Shown in pieces: positions 1 to 7,343 of a DNA stretch of 17,235 bases. This DNA is from Propionivibrio sp. Its GTDB lineage: Bacteria > Pseudomonadota > Gammaproteobacteria > Burkholderiales > Rhodocyclaceae. The translations under genes were made by a program, and so were the position numbers. Location of the stretch: positions 1 to 17,235 of the forward strand of contig QKII01000003.1 in assembly GCA_003249625.1 (NCBI GenBank), in the 5' to 3' direction. The stretch's first letter is position 1. Every line of letters starts with the position of its first letter. Under the pieces are notes generated by a model. That model saw nothing but the letters and a program-made list of their open reading frames with translations, had not been told where the DNA came from and searched no databases.

Positions 1-14
1 GAAAGGATCCATTC

Positions 15-83
15 ATGAGCAAGAGCAAGAAGTGTTGCAAGAAACCGCATCCCTGCAAGAAGTGCCCGCTGAAGCGAAAATAG
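15..83 (+). CDS. Tiny Cys/Lys-rich protein (22 aa), hypothetical
   Basis: An ATG at 15 is preceded by an AAGGA ribosome-binding site (3-7) at 7-base spacing and opens a 22-codon frame ending in TAG at 81-83. The product is very basic, with nine Lys and one Arg, and has four Cys at residues 7, 8, 14 and 17 in the run CCKKPHPCKKCP. The Cys spacing could suit a small metal-binding or redox knuckle, which is inference only. I do not recognise a named family. The well-placed ribosome-binding site and strongly biased composition argue for a real gene; its size makes chance a genuine alternative. A competing frame, open from the window edge to 268, has no start signal and no recognisable domain. Confidence 0.45.
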   Translation: MSKSKKCCKKPHPCKKCPLKRK

Positions 84-378
84 GGACGGAAGTCAAGGTC
101 GAGGTGTGGCGCGTTCGTGAGGAAGCGACTTTTTTGGCGAAAGGACATCGGATTACTGCGGCCGTCATAGCTCCGAAGCCGCTTGCGAAATTCATCTCTC
201 TGCCGAGGGGGGAAGGATTCGTTGCTTTGAATGAGCTTGAAGAAAGTGACATCGCCGGAGTCTTGTAAGCGCTTGTACGAGTTGATCAATCCGCTCGGCG
301 GCCAGCAGCACGGCGTTCCCGGGGTGGTTGTCGCGCTGCTATACTCGGCTGCTTCGACATGCCGACAGGTTTTACGCC
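84..378. other. Gap without a recognised gene
   Basis: Between the tiny ORF and the metallo-hydrolase start I see no convincing gene. Open frames exist on both strands (for example the frame open to 268 on the plus strand), but none has a good ribosome-binding site or family signature. A TATACT hexamer at 340-345 could serve as a -10 element for the next gene, without a clear -35 partner. Confidence 0.4.
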
Positions 379-1023
379 ATGCCTCTTCGCTATCAGATTA
401 TCCCGGTAACTCCTTTCGAACAGAACTGCTCGCTGCTCTGGTGCGACGAAACCCGGCGCGGCGCGGTCATCGATCCAGGCGGCGACGTTGCCCGGATTCT
501 CTCCGCGATCGAGAAGAGCGGGGTGACGCTCGAACGAATTCTGGTGACGCACGGCCATATCGATCATGCCGGGGGCGTTGCCGAATTGTCCGAGCGTCTG
601 TCGCTGCCGGTCGAGGGACCGCAGCAGGAAGATCGCTTCTGGATCGATAACATGCCGCAGCAGGCGCAAATGTACGGGTTTCCCAACGTGCGTTCGTTTA
701 CGCCCGATCGTTGGCTCGCACAAGGCGATACCGTTCGTTTCGGCAACGTTGAATTGCAGGTGCTGCATTGCCCTGGGCATACACCGGGACACGTCGTATT
801 CTTCAACGATGCGGCGCGTCTGGCGTTCGTTGGCGATGTTCTGTTCAAGGGGTCGATCGGGCGGACCGATTTTCCGCGCGGGGATTTCGACTCGCTGATC
901 AATTCCATCCGTGTCAATCTGTGGCCGCTCGGCGACGATGTGACGTTTATCTCCGGTCACGGCCCGTCCTCGACGTTCGGTGAGGAGCGTCTCACCAATC
1001 CGTTCTGCGGTGACGACGCTTAG
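379..1023 (+). CDS. MBL-fold metallo-hydrolase, YcbL / glyoxalase II-like
   Basis: A 214-residue metallo-beta-lactamase-fold hydrolase of the YcbL type, about the usual length for that family. The binuclear metal site is visible: THGHIDH at residues 57-63 (H58, H60, D62, H63), H134 in CPGHTPGH, D153 in VGDVLF and H194 in ISGHG. Family knowledge points to a thioesterase-like hydrolysis resembling glyoxalase II (S-D-lactoylglutathione), though the physiological substrate of YcbL proteins is not settled. The ATG at 379 (MPLRYQIIPV) fits the family N-terminus better than a TTG at 328, whose extra 17 residues are Arg-rich and unlike the family. The next gene starts inside the end of this one, so the two are probably co-transcribed and translationally coupled. 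Confidence 0.88.
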   Translation: MPLRYQIIPVTPFEQNCSLLWCDETRRGAVIDPGGDVARILSAIEKSGVTLERILVTHGHIDHAGGVAELSERLSLPVEGPQQEDRFWIDNMPQQAQMYGFPNVRSFTPDRWLAQGDTVRFGNVELQVLHCPGHTPGHVVFFNDAARLAFVGDVLFKGSIGRTDFPRGDFDSLINSIRVNLWPLGDDVTFISGHGPSSTFGEERLTNPFCGDDA

Positions 1024-1375
1024 CGAGCCGCCTGAGCGCACCTACCAGCTTCTGATCGAGTTGTCGGAAGCGGTGCGTTTGCGCGTCGGACGCCTCGGTG
1101 AGTTCGATTTCCCTGCCGGGCGTTACATCTATACCGGCAGCGCGCTGCGCAATTTCGATGCGCGTATCCGCCGGCACTTGTCGCCGGCGAAGAAAATGCA
1201 CTGGCATGTCGATTATCTTCTGTCAGCGCCCGGTATTTGCGTGCGCGAACTTGCCCGTTCTGCCGAAGAAGAGTGCGTGGTCAACCAGCGCACGTCGGGG
1301 GAGGTGTTGATCCCTGGCTTCGGCTCCAGCGATTGCCGCGCCGGGTGCGGCAGCCACCTCAAGCGCATCGGCTGA
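1010..1375 (+). CDS. DUF123 / GIY-YIG-like domain protein
   Basis: A protein of about 121 residues of the DUF123 family, a GIY-YIG-nuclease-like domain found alone or fused to endonuclease III-like proteins. Diagnostic stretches are LRVGRLGEFDFPAGRYIYTG (a Tyr-x-Tyr-x-Gly core followed by an Arg-rich helix), KKMHWHVDYLL and the C-terminal GFGSSDC followed by CGSHL. Nuclease activity is not demonstrated by the sequence. I chose the GTG at 1010 because it overlaps the TAG of the preceding hydrolase by 14 bases, a common coupled arrangement; a GTG at 980 in the same frame would add ten residues with no family resemblance. No clear ribosome-binding site precedes either start. Confidence 0.8.
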   Translation: MTTLSEPPERTYQLLIELSEAVRLRVGRLGEFDFPAGRYIYTGSALRNFDARIRRHLSPAKKMHWHVDYLLSAPGICVRELARSAEEECVVNQRTSGEVLIPGFGSSDCRAGCGSHLKRIG

Positions 1376-1383
1376 CTTACCGG

Positions 1384-2601
1384 TCAATCGTGATTGTCGA
1401 TGTTGATGCGGCTTGCCCAGTAGTAGGCGGTGACCTGCGACTTGGAGTGAACGGCCGGGCTGATGCCGAGTTCGGCGAGGATCTTTGCGGCGTGCGAAAA
1501 ATCTCCGGCTTCACCGGCGGTGATCGCCGCGAGCAGGTGCCCAAGAACGCCGCCATCACCGGGGTTGTTTAGCGCTTCAACCACGTTATCCTGCAGTGGC
1601 AGCTCCTTCAGGATTTCGCTCATCGGCAGGTTGATCAGGACGCTCAACAGCGAGAAAAGTCCAGTCATGAAGGCGTTGTCGCTGAGCTCGGGAATGTCCG
1701 GAATCGGTTCGATAGCCGCGCTCAGCAATTCCATCTGCCGCCCGCGCGCAGCAGCAAGCTGCATGAGCGGGTTGGGTGCGTTTCCGTCGGACAGGTTGTT
1801 TGCGTAGATCAACAGTTGCAGCCAGCGCTGGAGTTGCCGCCGGCCTAGGATGGCGATGGCCTGCGAGAAATTGCTGATCTTGGTCCGTGCGCCGACTGCA
1901 ACCGAATTGACGAGGCGCAGGAGATTGTAGGAAAGTTTGGCTTCCTCGCGGAAGATGGCTTCGATCTCGCGCGTGTCGCCGTCCTGTTTGACCAGGTTGA
2001 GCAGTTTAAGCAGCTTCAGACGGGTAAGGTCCGCCTCTTGGCCCAGTGCTGGATTGGGGCTGGTCAGGAAGTGGCTGTCTGACCATTCGATACCCTTGCC
2101 GGCGAGCCAGCCAGCCATTTCGTAGGAATCGACGTTCGTTGCTATCTTGCGGAAAGCGGCGTCGTTGGCGTAGATCAGATCCAGCGCAGAAAACTCCTGG
2201 CGGGCAAATGCAGCGTCGAAGCGAATTGCATTGAATTCCGCCAGCGGGATTTTGCGCAGGATGTCGGTGTGTTCGATCTGCAAAGCGAGTGGTTTGGCAC
2301 GATCGCGCCAAGCCTTGCATCGAGCGATGATCTGTTCGTCCTGCAGGCACCCGCAGGGCATGACGAAGACGACTGGGTCTGCTTCAAAGGCCTTGAGAAA
2401 GTCGTCCTGCAACATAAAGTCCGACTGGATCGGCGTTACCAGTGGCAGCATGCCGGCCAAGGGGGATGCGGCGGAATCCGAAAAACACCGGATGAAAGCG
2501 GAAGGAGCTGTCTCCTGGAGCGATTGTGCTTGCCAGTCCAGCGCCGCCCAGCTGTGATCGGGGGCAAGGATGGGGCGGAAAAAGAAGTACGGGTCTGGCA
2601 T
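1384..2601 (-). CDS. EAL-like/HDOD (YuxH-type) signalling protein
   Basis: A 405-residue protein of the YuxH type: a divergent EAL-like N-terminal half (about 1-190) followed by an HDOD domain (about 195-390). The HDOD part shows the helical LSYNLLRLVNS, the following ISNFSQAIAILGRRQLQRW, and a PELSDNAFMTGLFSLL segment. The N-terminal half ends in the EAL-like SDSHFLTSPNP but lacks the EAL signature and its metal-binding acidic residues, so it is probably not an active c-di-GMP phosphodiesterase. HDOD proteins act in signalling and protein scaffolding; partners cannot be read from sequence. ATG at 2601 is preferred over an in-frame TTG three codons earlier. Its 3' end lies 8 bases from the preceding gene, convergent; its promoter lies in the 201-bp gap shared with rlmD. 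Confidence 0.82.
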   Translation of the reverse strand: MPDPYFFFRPILAPDHSWAALDWQAQSLQETAPSAFIRCFSDSAASPLAGMLPLVTPIQSDFMLQDDFLKAFEADPVVFVMPCGCLQDEQIIARCKAWRDRAKPLALQIEHTDILRKIPLAEFNAIRFDAAFARQEFSALDLIYANDAAFRKIATNVDSYEMAGWLAGKGIEWSDSHFLTSPNPALGQEADLTRLKLLKLLNLVKQDGDTREIEAIFREEAKLSYNLLRLVNSVAVGARTKISNFSQAIAILGRRQLQRWLQLLIYANNLSDGNAPNPLMQLAAARGRQMELLSAAIEPIPDIPELSDNAFMTGLFSLLSVLINLPMSEILKELPLQDNVVEALNNPGDGGVLGHLLAAITAGEAGDFSHAAKILAELGISPAVHSKSQVTAYYWASRINIDNHD

Positions 2602-2802
2602 GGCTGGCAATGCGTTCTGGATTCTTGTATTCGTCTGGAATGTCCTGTTGGCAACGATTGTAACCTATATCGGAGGATCGGCCGGAAACTGTAGGCTTGG
2701 CCTAGCCCGTCAATTCGGGCGTTTCGGGCAATTTGCCAAAAGAGTGTTCCGAAGAGGGAAAGGGACGATAGAATTGCCTGTTTTTTACGCGGGAAAAGTG
2801 GC

Positions 2803-4101
2803 ATGCCGGTCGGAATCATTGAGTCGCTGGATCATGAGGCGCGTGGGATAACTCGGTTCGAGGGAAAAACGATCTTCGTCGAGGGAGGGCTGCCAGGCGA
2901 GCGAGTGGAGTATTCCACTATTCGCAGGAAGCCGACGTATGAGATCGCACGGGTAGACCGCGTCCTTGCCGCGTCCGCCAGTCGGATTACGCCGCGTTGT
3001 CCGCATTTCGGTGTTTGCGGCGGGTGCAGCATGCAGCATCTGGAACCGGCGGCCCAGGTCGCTGCCAAGCAGCGGGTACTGGAAACCAATTTGTGGCATC
3101 TCGGCCGGCTTGTCGCCGAGCAGATCTACGCGCCGATCTACGGGGCGTCGTGGGGGTATCGCTACCGGGCGCGGCTGTCGGCTCGCATGGTGCCCAAGAA
3201 GGGTGGGATGCTGATCGGTTTTCACGAGCGGAAGAGCAGTTACGTCGCCGACATGAGCGTCTGCCCGAACCTGCCAAAGCATCTGTCGGATCTGCTGCTG
3301 CCGCTTCGCGAACTTGTCGCCGGTTTGTCGATCGCTACGGCCATGCCGCAGATCGAGGTGGCGGTTGGGGAATTCATGACGGCGCTGGTCTTGCGCATCC
3401 TCGAACCGATCAATACGGCTGACGAGGCACTTTTGCGGGCCTTTGCCGATCGCTACGGCGTTGTCTTCTACCTGCAGCCCAAGGGGCCTGCGTCGGTCTA
3501 CCGCTTTTATCCGTTGGAGGGGCCGCGGCTATCGTACCGTCTGCCGGATTACGATATCGAGCATTTCTTCTCGCCGACCGAGTTTACTCAGGTCAATCAC
3601 GCAATCAACCGGGTTTTGGTGCGCCGCTCGATGACGCTGCTCGATCCGCAACAAGGGGAGCGCATTGCCGACATGTTCTGCGGTCTCGGCAATTTCACGT
3701 TGCCGATCGCCCGCTCCGGCGCGCAGGTCGTCGGCGTCGAGGGAAGTGCCGAACTGGTTCGTCGCGCCAGCGAGAATGCAGCGGAGAACGGTCTGGCAGA
3801 TCGCGTTGAATACGGTGTGGCCAACCTGTTCGAGGCGACGCCGGAGTCGTTGGCGGCGCTCGGGCATTTCGACAAGATGCTGATCGACCCGCCCCGCGAG
3901 GGCGCTGTCGAGCTTGTGAAGGCTATCGGCGACGATGGGCCGCGGCGGATCGTTTACGTCTCGTGCAATCCGGCAACGCTGGCGCGTGATGCCGCGATTC
4001 TGGTTCATCAAAAGAACTATCGGCTGCGCGGTGCCGGGGTGGTGAACATGTTCCCCAATACCTCGCATGTCGAATCAATCGCGCTGTTCGAGAAGGACTG
4101 A
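2803..4101 (+). CDS. rlmD: 23S rRNA (uracil(1939)-C(5))-methyltransferase RlmD
   Basis: A 432-residue SAM-dependent RNA methyltransferase, full length for RlmD, which methylates U1939 of 23S rRNA. In order: an N-terminal TRAM domain (about 1-55); four cysteines expected to hold a 4Fe-4S cluster (C66, C72, C75 in [10 protein letters not shown], and C154 in SVCPNL); and a Rossmann methyltransferase domain with [10 protein letters not shown] (292-300) for SAM, DPPREGA (362-368) and [10 protein letters not shown], whose C388 is the expected nucleophile. E425 near the C-terminus ([10 protein letters not shown]) matches the general base of the family. The TRAM domain plus the Cys set separates RlmD from RlmC and TrmA. 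It is divergent from the HDOD gene and appears to be a single-gene unit. Confidence 0.95.
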   Translation: MPVGIIESLDHEARGITRFEGKTIFVEGGLPGERVEYSTIRRKPTYEIARVDRVLAASASRITPRCPHFGVCGGCSMQHLEPAAQVAAKQRVLETNLWHLGRLVAEQIYAPIYGASWGYRYRARLSARMVPKKGGMLIGFHERKSSYVADMSVCPNLPKHLSDLLLPLRELVAGLSIATAMPQIEVAVGEFMTALVLRILEPINTADEALLRAFADRYGVVFYLQPKGPASVYRFYPLEGPRLSYRLPDYDIEHFFSPTEFTQVNHAINRVLVRRSMTLLDPQQGERIADMFCGLGNFTLPIARSGAQVVGVEGSAELVRRASENAAENGLADRVEYGVANLFEATPESLAALGHFDKMLIDPPREGAVELVKAIGDDGPRRIVYVSCNPATLARDAAILVHQKNYRLRGAGVVNMFPNTSHVESIALFEKD

Positions 4102-4124
4102 TTTTTCCAGCGTACTACCATGCG

Positions 4125-4148
4125 GGCACGCCCTGATCGGGGTGTGCC
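4125..4148 (+). terminator. Hairpin downstream of rlmD (possible terminator)
   Basis: GGCACGCCC (4125-4133) pairs with GGGTGTGCC (4140-4148) through nine base pairs, one of them G-T, around a 6-base loop. No T-run follows, so it is a weak intrinsic terminator candidate or an mRNA 3'-end stabilising hairpin. Confidence 0.4.
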
Positions 4149-4214
4149 GGCTGGCGCTCGTCCGTGCCCGTCCTCACGGCTTCAGTGCGAAATACTCCGT
4201 TGATGGTTCGAAAG

Positions 4215-4229
4215 TGGAATGTTGTTCCA
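4215..4229. promoter_or_regulatory. Operator-like palindrome A upstream of dctP
   Basis: TGGAATGTTGTTCCA is an inverted repeat TGGAA-N5-TTCCA ending six bases before a TTGACA -35 hexamer. Two closely related copies lie before the gene at 14464. The architecture equals the published consensus for E. coli IclR (TGGAA-N5-TTCCA), so an IclR-family regulator encoded elsewhere is the leading candidate; that is inference. Confidence 0.6.
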
Positions 4230-4235
4230 AAAAGC

Positions 4236-4263
4236 TTGACAGCTGCCGTGCACGGTTTATCCT
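4236..4263 (+). promoter_or_regulatory. Putative sigma70 promoter of dctP
   Basis: A perfect -35 TTGACA (4236-4241) is followed after 16 bases by TATCCT (4258-4263), four of six matches to TATAAT. The expected transcript start is near 4270, giving a leader of roughly 108 bases before the dctP ATG. Confidence 0.5.
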
Positions 4264-4271
4264 CCTGTCTG

Positions 4272-4298
4272 TGGTCAGAGGGTAAGGTGGTCTGACCA
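4272..4298. promoter_or_regulatory. dctP leader inverted repeat containing a FadR/FCD-type site
   Basis: TGGTCAGA (4272-4279) and TCTGACCA (4291-4298) are perfect 8-bp inverted arms separated by 11 bases, able to form a hairpin at the very 5' end of the dctP mRNA. The right part also contains the perfect 11-bp palindrome TGGTCTGACCA (4288-4298), which satisfies TNGTNNNACNA, the known consensus for FadR-subfamily GntR regulators, and equals the core of the E. coli FadR site. It could be an operator just downstream of the start site or an RNA structure. Confidence 0.45.
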
Positions 4299-4377
4299 GG
4301 GCGGCGATGCCCGCTTACCGTATCGCACGGTGAGCCCGTTCGATACGAACTCGAATAATTCAACAGGAGGAGAAAAC

Positions 4378-5358
4378 ATGATGAAAAAGGTTGCACTCGC
4401 TATTTTGATAGCCTTCGGTGCTACAGGTGCGCAGGCTGCTGTCGAGCTGAAACTCGGGCATTTCGCTTCGGATACGCACCCGTGTGGTATCGCTGCCAAG
4501 GAATTCAAGGCGAACGTCGAGAAGCGGACCAATGGTGAGGTAAAAATTTCACTGTTCGGCAACAATGTGCTCGGCTCGCCTCCGGAAGTTCTGGAGCAGG
4601 TTCTGCTCGGTGCTGTGGATATGAGCCTGTCCGGCCAGGATCAGCTGGCCAAGCACTTGCCGTTCTACGACGTGATCAGTACGCCGTTCGCCTTCAAGGA
4701 CTACGCGATGGCCGACCGGATCATCGACGGTGACTTCAAGGCGTGGGCAGCGCCCGAGCTGCTGAAGAAGAATCTGGTGCACCTGTCCGACTGGGAGTGG
4801 GGCTTCCGCCAGTTGACCAACTCGAAGAAGCCGATCAACACACCGGCCGACATGAAAGGCATGAAGATCCGCACGCCGCCGGCCTTTGCCTATCAGGCGT
4901 TTGTCGAGGCGGCCGGTGGCAATGCGCAGACGATTGCCTTCGCCGAGCTGGTGATGGCCATGAAACAGGGCGTTGTCGATGGCCAGGAAAACCCGGTCGG
5001 GACGATCTACGACCTGAAGCTGTATGAAACCCAGAAGTACATGTCGATCCTGAACTACACCTACAGTTCGATGGTTCACGTGGTCAACAAGAACAGCTGG
5101 GCGAAGCTGACGCCGGAGCAGCAGAAGATTGTTACAGAGGAATCGGTGGCGGCGGCGAAGCACGCGCGCAAGCTGTTGCGCGATAACGAAACGGTCCAGT
5201 TGAAGGATCTTGAAACGACCAAGGGCATCGTCATCGCCCGCCCGGATCTCGGTCCGTGGAAAGCTGCGATGGGTCCTGCCTGGGAGAAGGTCAAGGGGCG
5301 CGTCGGGGCGGACAACTTCAAGAAATTCATGGATATGGTGGAGAAGAACAGCAAGTGA
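4378..5358 (+). CDS. dctP: TRAP transporter substrate-binding protein, DctP family
   Basis: A 326-residue periplasmic binding protein of a tripartite ATP-independent periplasmic transporter. Residues 1-20 form a signal peptide (MMKK, a hydrophobic core, then GAQA before AVELK). The DctP hallmark GMKIRTPP (161-168) carries R165, the Arg that in this family clamps the carboxylate of the ligand; FAELVMAMKQGVVDGQENP (188-206) is the other family signature. The ligand is therefore an organic or sugar acid; catabolic neighbours suggest a hexonate, hexuronate or keto-gulonate. The ATG at 4378 follows a strong AGGAGG (4365-4370). A TRAP binding protein also accompanies yiaK and yiaL homologues in E. 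coli (yiaKLMNO). A terminator follows directly, so it is probably expressed in excess over the permeases. Confidence 0.93.
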   Translation: MMKKVALAILIAFGATGAQAAVELKLGHFASDTHPCGIAAKEFKANVEKRTNGEVKISLFGNNVLGSPPEVLEQVLLGAVDMSLSGQDQLAKHLPFYDVISTPFAFKDYAMADRIIDGDFKAWAAPELLKKNLVHLSDWEWGFRQLTNSKKPINTPADMKGMKIRTPPAFAYQAFVEAAGGNAQTIAFAELVMAMKQGVVDGQENPVGTIYDLKLYETQKYMSILNYTYSSMVHVVNKNSWAKLTPEQQKIVTEESVAAAKHARKLLRDNETVQLKDLETTKGIVIARPDLGPWKAAMGPAWEKVKGRVGADNFKKFMDMVEKNSK

Positions 5359-5376
5359 TCCGGGAATGAGAAACAG

Positions 5377-5406
5377 CGGGGCATCGAAGCGATGTCCCGT
5401 TTTTTT
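5377..5406 (+). terminator. Intrinsic terminator between dctP and dctM
   Basis: CGGGGCATCG (5377-5386), a 3-base loop AAG, and CGATGTCCCG (5390-5399) form a 10-bp stem with one G-T pair, followed by seven T (5400-5406). This is a textbook rho-independent terminator only 18 bases after the dctP stop. Because the permease genes follow on the same strand, it probably acts as a partial terminator lowering their expression. Confidence 0.88.
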
Positions 5407-5422
5407 CGCCCCCGTATCCACG

Positions 5423-5447
5423 CCGTCGCGGTGATGAGTCGCGACGG
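5423..5447 (+). promoter_or_regulatory. Second hairpin in the dctP-dctM gap
   Basis: CCGTCGCG (5423-5430) and CGCGACGG (5440-5447) form a perfect 8-bp GC-rich stem with a 9-base loop and no T-run. It sits 13 bases before the GAGG ribosome-binding site of dctM (5461-5464). It could be a 5'-end protecting structure or a processing site; no function is shown. Confidence 0.5.
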
Positions 5448-5471
5448 GCTTATCTGCACCGAGGTTCGTTC

Positions 5472-6761
5472 ATGCTCACTCTCGCTATCTTCTCCGTCCT
5501 GTTGATTTTGTTGATGATCGACGTGCCGATTGCTGTCGCCATCGGCTTTACCGCTGTGGCCTTTTTCATTGGCCAGGGCCAGAGCAGTTTTCTGGCCATG
5601 CTGCCGCAGCGCATGTATTTCGGTACGACCGGCTTTACGCTGCTGGCGATTCCGTTCTTCATCCTTGCCGGCAACCTGATGAACGTCGGTGGCACGACGC
5701 AACGCATTTTCCGCTTCGCCCGGGCGCTGGTCGGCCACTTTAACGGCGGACTCGGGCAGGTGAGCGTCATTTCGTCGATGATTTTCTCGGGCATGTCGGG
5801 CTCGGCCGTGGCCGATGCCGCCGGTCTTGGGCAAATCCAGCACCGCGCGATGGTCGATGCCGGTTACAAACCAACGATTTCTGCTGCCATCGTTGCCGGG
5901 GCGTCGACGATCGGGCCGGTAATTCCGCCGTCGATTCCCTTCGTGCTCTACGGTGCGATCACGACGGTGTCCGTCGCCCGTTTGTTTCTTGCAGGTGCCG
6001 TCCCCGGCGCCGTAATGGGCCTGTCCATGATGGTCGCGATCTGGCTGATGGCTCGCCCCCGCGGGTTGCCTAAAGACAATCGTGCCAGCCTGAACGAAAT
6101 CCTGATCAGTTTCAAAGAGGCTTTCTGGCCGCTGCTGGCGCCGTTCATCATCATCGGCGGTATCACTTCGGGATTCTTCACGCCGACCGAAGCCGCCGTG
6201 ATTGCGACGCTGTATGCGTTGGCGCTCGGTTTCTTCTACCGTGACTTGAAATGGAGCGACCTGCCGGACATCATGTTCGTTTCGCTCAAGCAGACTTGCG
6301 GCTTGATGTTCATTATCGCCACGGCGAATTTCTTCGGCTGGTTTACGATCTTCGAACGCATCCCCGATGCGTTGATCACGCAGCTCTCGGCGATGGGCGC
6401 CTCGGCAACGGCCTTCATGTGGATCGTGATCTTCATCATCCTGGTGCTCGGCATGTTCCTCGACGGCAACGCGATCTTCCTGATTACCTTGCCGATCTTC
6501 ATGAAGATCTGCCCGATGTTTGGCATCGACATGGTCAATTTCGGGGTGGTAATGACGCTGTTGATCATGATCGGCAACCTGACGCCGCCGGTCGGGATGT
6601 GCCTGTTCGCGGTGGAAAGTTTTGCGCGTGTCGGCATCTGGAGTCTGGCGCTCGAGTGCCTGCCCTATCTGCTCTCGATTCTGGCCGTGACGATCATCTG
6701 CGCTTTTGTTCCGGAGATCGCACTGTGGTTGCCGAACTACATCATGGGGCCGGCCTCGTAA
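5472..6761 (+). CDS. dctM: TRAP transporter large permease subunit, DctM family
   Basis: A 429-residue inner-membrane protein, the usual size for the large TRAP permease, hydrophobic almost throughout with roughly 11-12 likely membrane segments. Family signatures are GMSGSAVADAAGLG (107-120), the IPPSIPFVLYG segment (151-161) and NLTPPVG (369-375), the conserved pair of regions thought to form the ion/substrate site in Na+-driven TRAP transporters. ATG at 5472 follows GAGG at 5461-5464. It precedes the small permease, whereas many TRAP operons place the small subunit first. It is separated from the binding-protein gene by a terminator and a second hairpin. Confidence 0.94.
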   Translation: MLTLAIFSVLLILLMIDVPIAVAIGFTAVAFFIGQGQSSFLAMLPQRMYFGTTGFTLLAIPFFILAGNLMNVGGTTQRIFRFARALVGHFNGGLGQVSVISSMIFSGMSGSAVADAAGLGQIQHRAMVDAGYKPTISAAIVAGASTIGPVIPPSIPFVLYGAITTVSVARLFLAGAVPGAVMGLSMMVAIWLMARPRGLPKDNRASLNEILISFKEAFWPLLAPFIIIGGITSGFFTPTEAAVIATLYALALGFFYRDLKWSDLPDIMFVSLKQTCGLMFIIATANFFGWFTIFERIPDALITQLSAMGASATAFMWIVIFIILVLGMFLDGNAIFLITLPIFMKICPMFGIDMVNFGVVMTLLIMIGNLTPPVGMCLFAVESFARVGIWSLALECLPYLLSILAVTIICAFVPEIALWLPNYIMGPAS

Positions 6762-6782
6762 CGAGACGATGAGGAGTATTCA

Positions 6783-7322
6783 ATGAAAAACAGCGTTTTC
6801 ACTTTCTTCAATCATCTCGACCGGATGCTGGTGACTGGCCTCAAGTGGATCTGCATCGGCCTGTTCATCGCCATCACGATCATCCTGTCGCTCAATATCT
6901 TTGTGCGTTTCGTTCCGATCATGTCGATGCACTGGTTCGACGAGATTCTCGAACTGCTTTACGGCGCGCTGATTTTCTACGGCGCGGCGGCGGTCTGGGT
7001 GACGCACAGTCATTTCAGCGTCGGCGACTGGATTTCGAAGCACCTTCCCAGCGTCCGTGCGCGCTTTGGCTACCGGTTGCTGGTCGAATGTTTTTCGCTG
7101 GTGTTCATCGCCGTCTTCTTCTGGTACGCATGGGAGTTGTTCATGAAGACCGAAGAGCAGACCACGGCTTTCGCCATGTCGAAAAAATGGCTTTACGCCT
7201 GCATGCCGATCACAGGGGGGTTAATGGTGCTTTATAGCCTCAAGAACATGTATCTGGAACTGGCCAAGATCGTGAATCCGGCGGCGGATATCGATGCCGG
7301 CAGGGAGGATCTGAACCATTGA
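6783..7322 (+). CDS. dctQ: TRAP transporter small permease subunit, DctQ family
   Basis: A 179-residue membrane protein matching the small TRAP permease in size and topology: four hydrophobic segments, at about residues 20-42, 55-75, 97-120 and 135-155. Characteristic features are LNIFVRFVP after the first segment, the amphipathic MHWFDEILELLYGALIFYGAA stretch (shown here as its first 20 residues plus one), and VTHSHFSVGDW, close to the family RxxxHixVD-type loop. GAGGAG lies just upstream of the ATG at 6783, and the gap to dctM is 21 bases, so the two are co-translated. Sequence is less conserved in DctQ proteins, but position next to dctM makes the call secure. The gene ends 21 bases from the convergent regulator gene, with no clear terminator between. 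Confidence 0.9.
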   Translation: MKNSVFTFFNHLDRMLVTGLKWICIGLFIAITIILSLNIFVRFVPIMSMHWFDEILELLYGALIFYGAAAVWVTHSHFSVGDWISKHLPSVRARFGYRLLVECFSLVFIAVFFWYAWELFMKTEEQTTAFAMSKKWLYACMPITGGLMVLYSLKNMYLELAKIVNPAADIDAGREDLNH

Positions 7323-7343
7323 ATCCCTGAACCCCGCTGCACG

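Noticed and set aside
2..268. Plus-strand frame open from the window edge to 268
   Set aside because: No recognisable domain and it overlaps the better-supported tiny ORF in another frame; it could be the tail of a gene starting before the window, but nothing in it decides this.
231..650. Plus-strand open frame of 139 codons
   Set aside because: Its second half is an Arg-rich shadow of the metallo-hydrolase gene and its start has no ribosome-binding site.
2570..2851. Plus-strand frame with a hydrophobic stretch, in the HDOD-rlmD gap
   Set aside because: It overlaps the starts of two secure divergent genes, has no good start signal and its C-terminal part is low-complexity basic; the hydrophobic run is probably chance.
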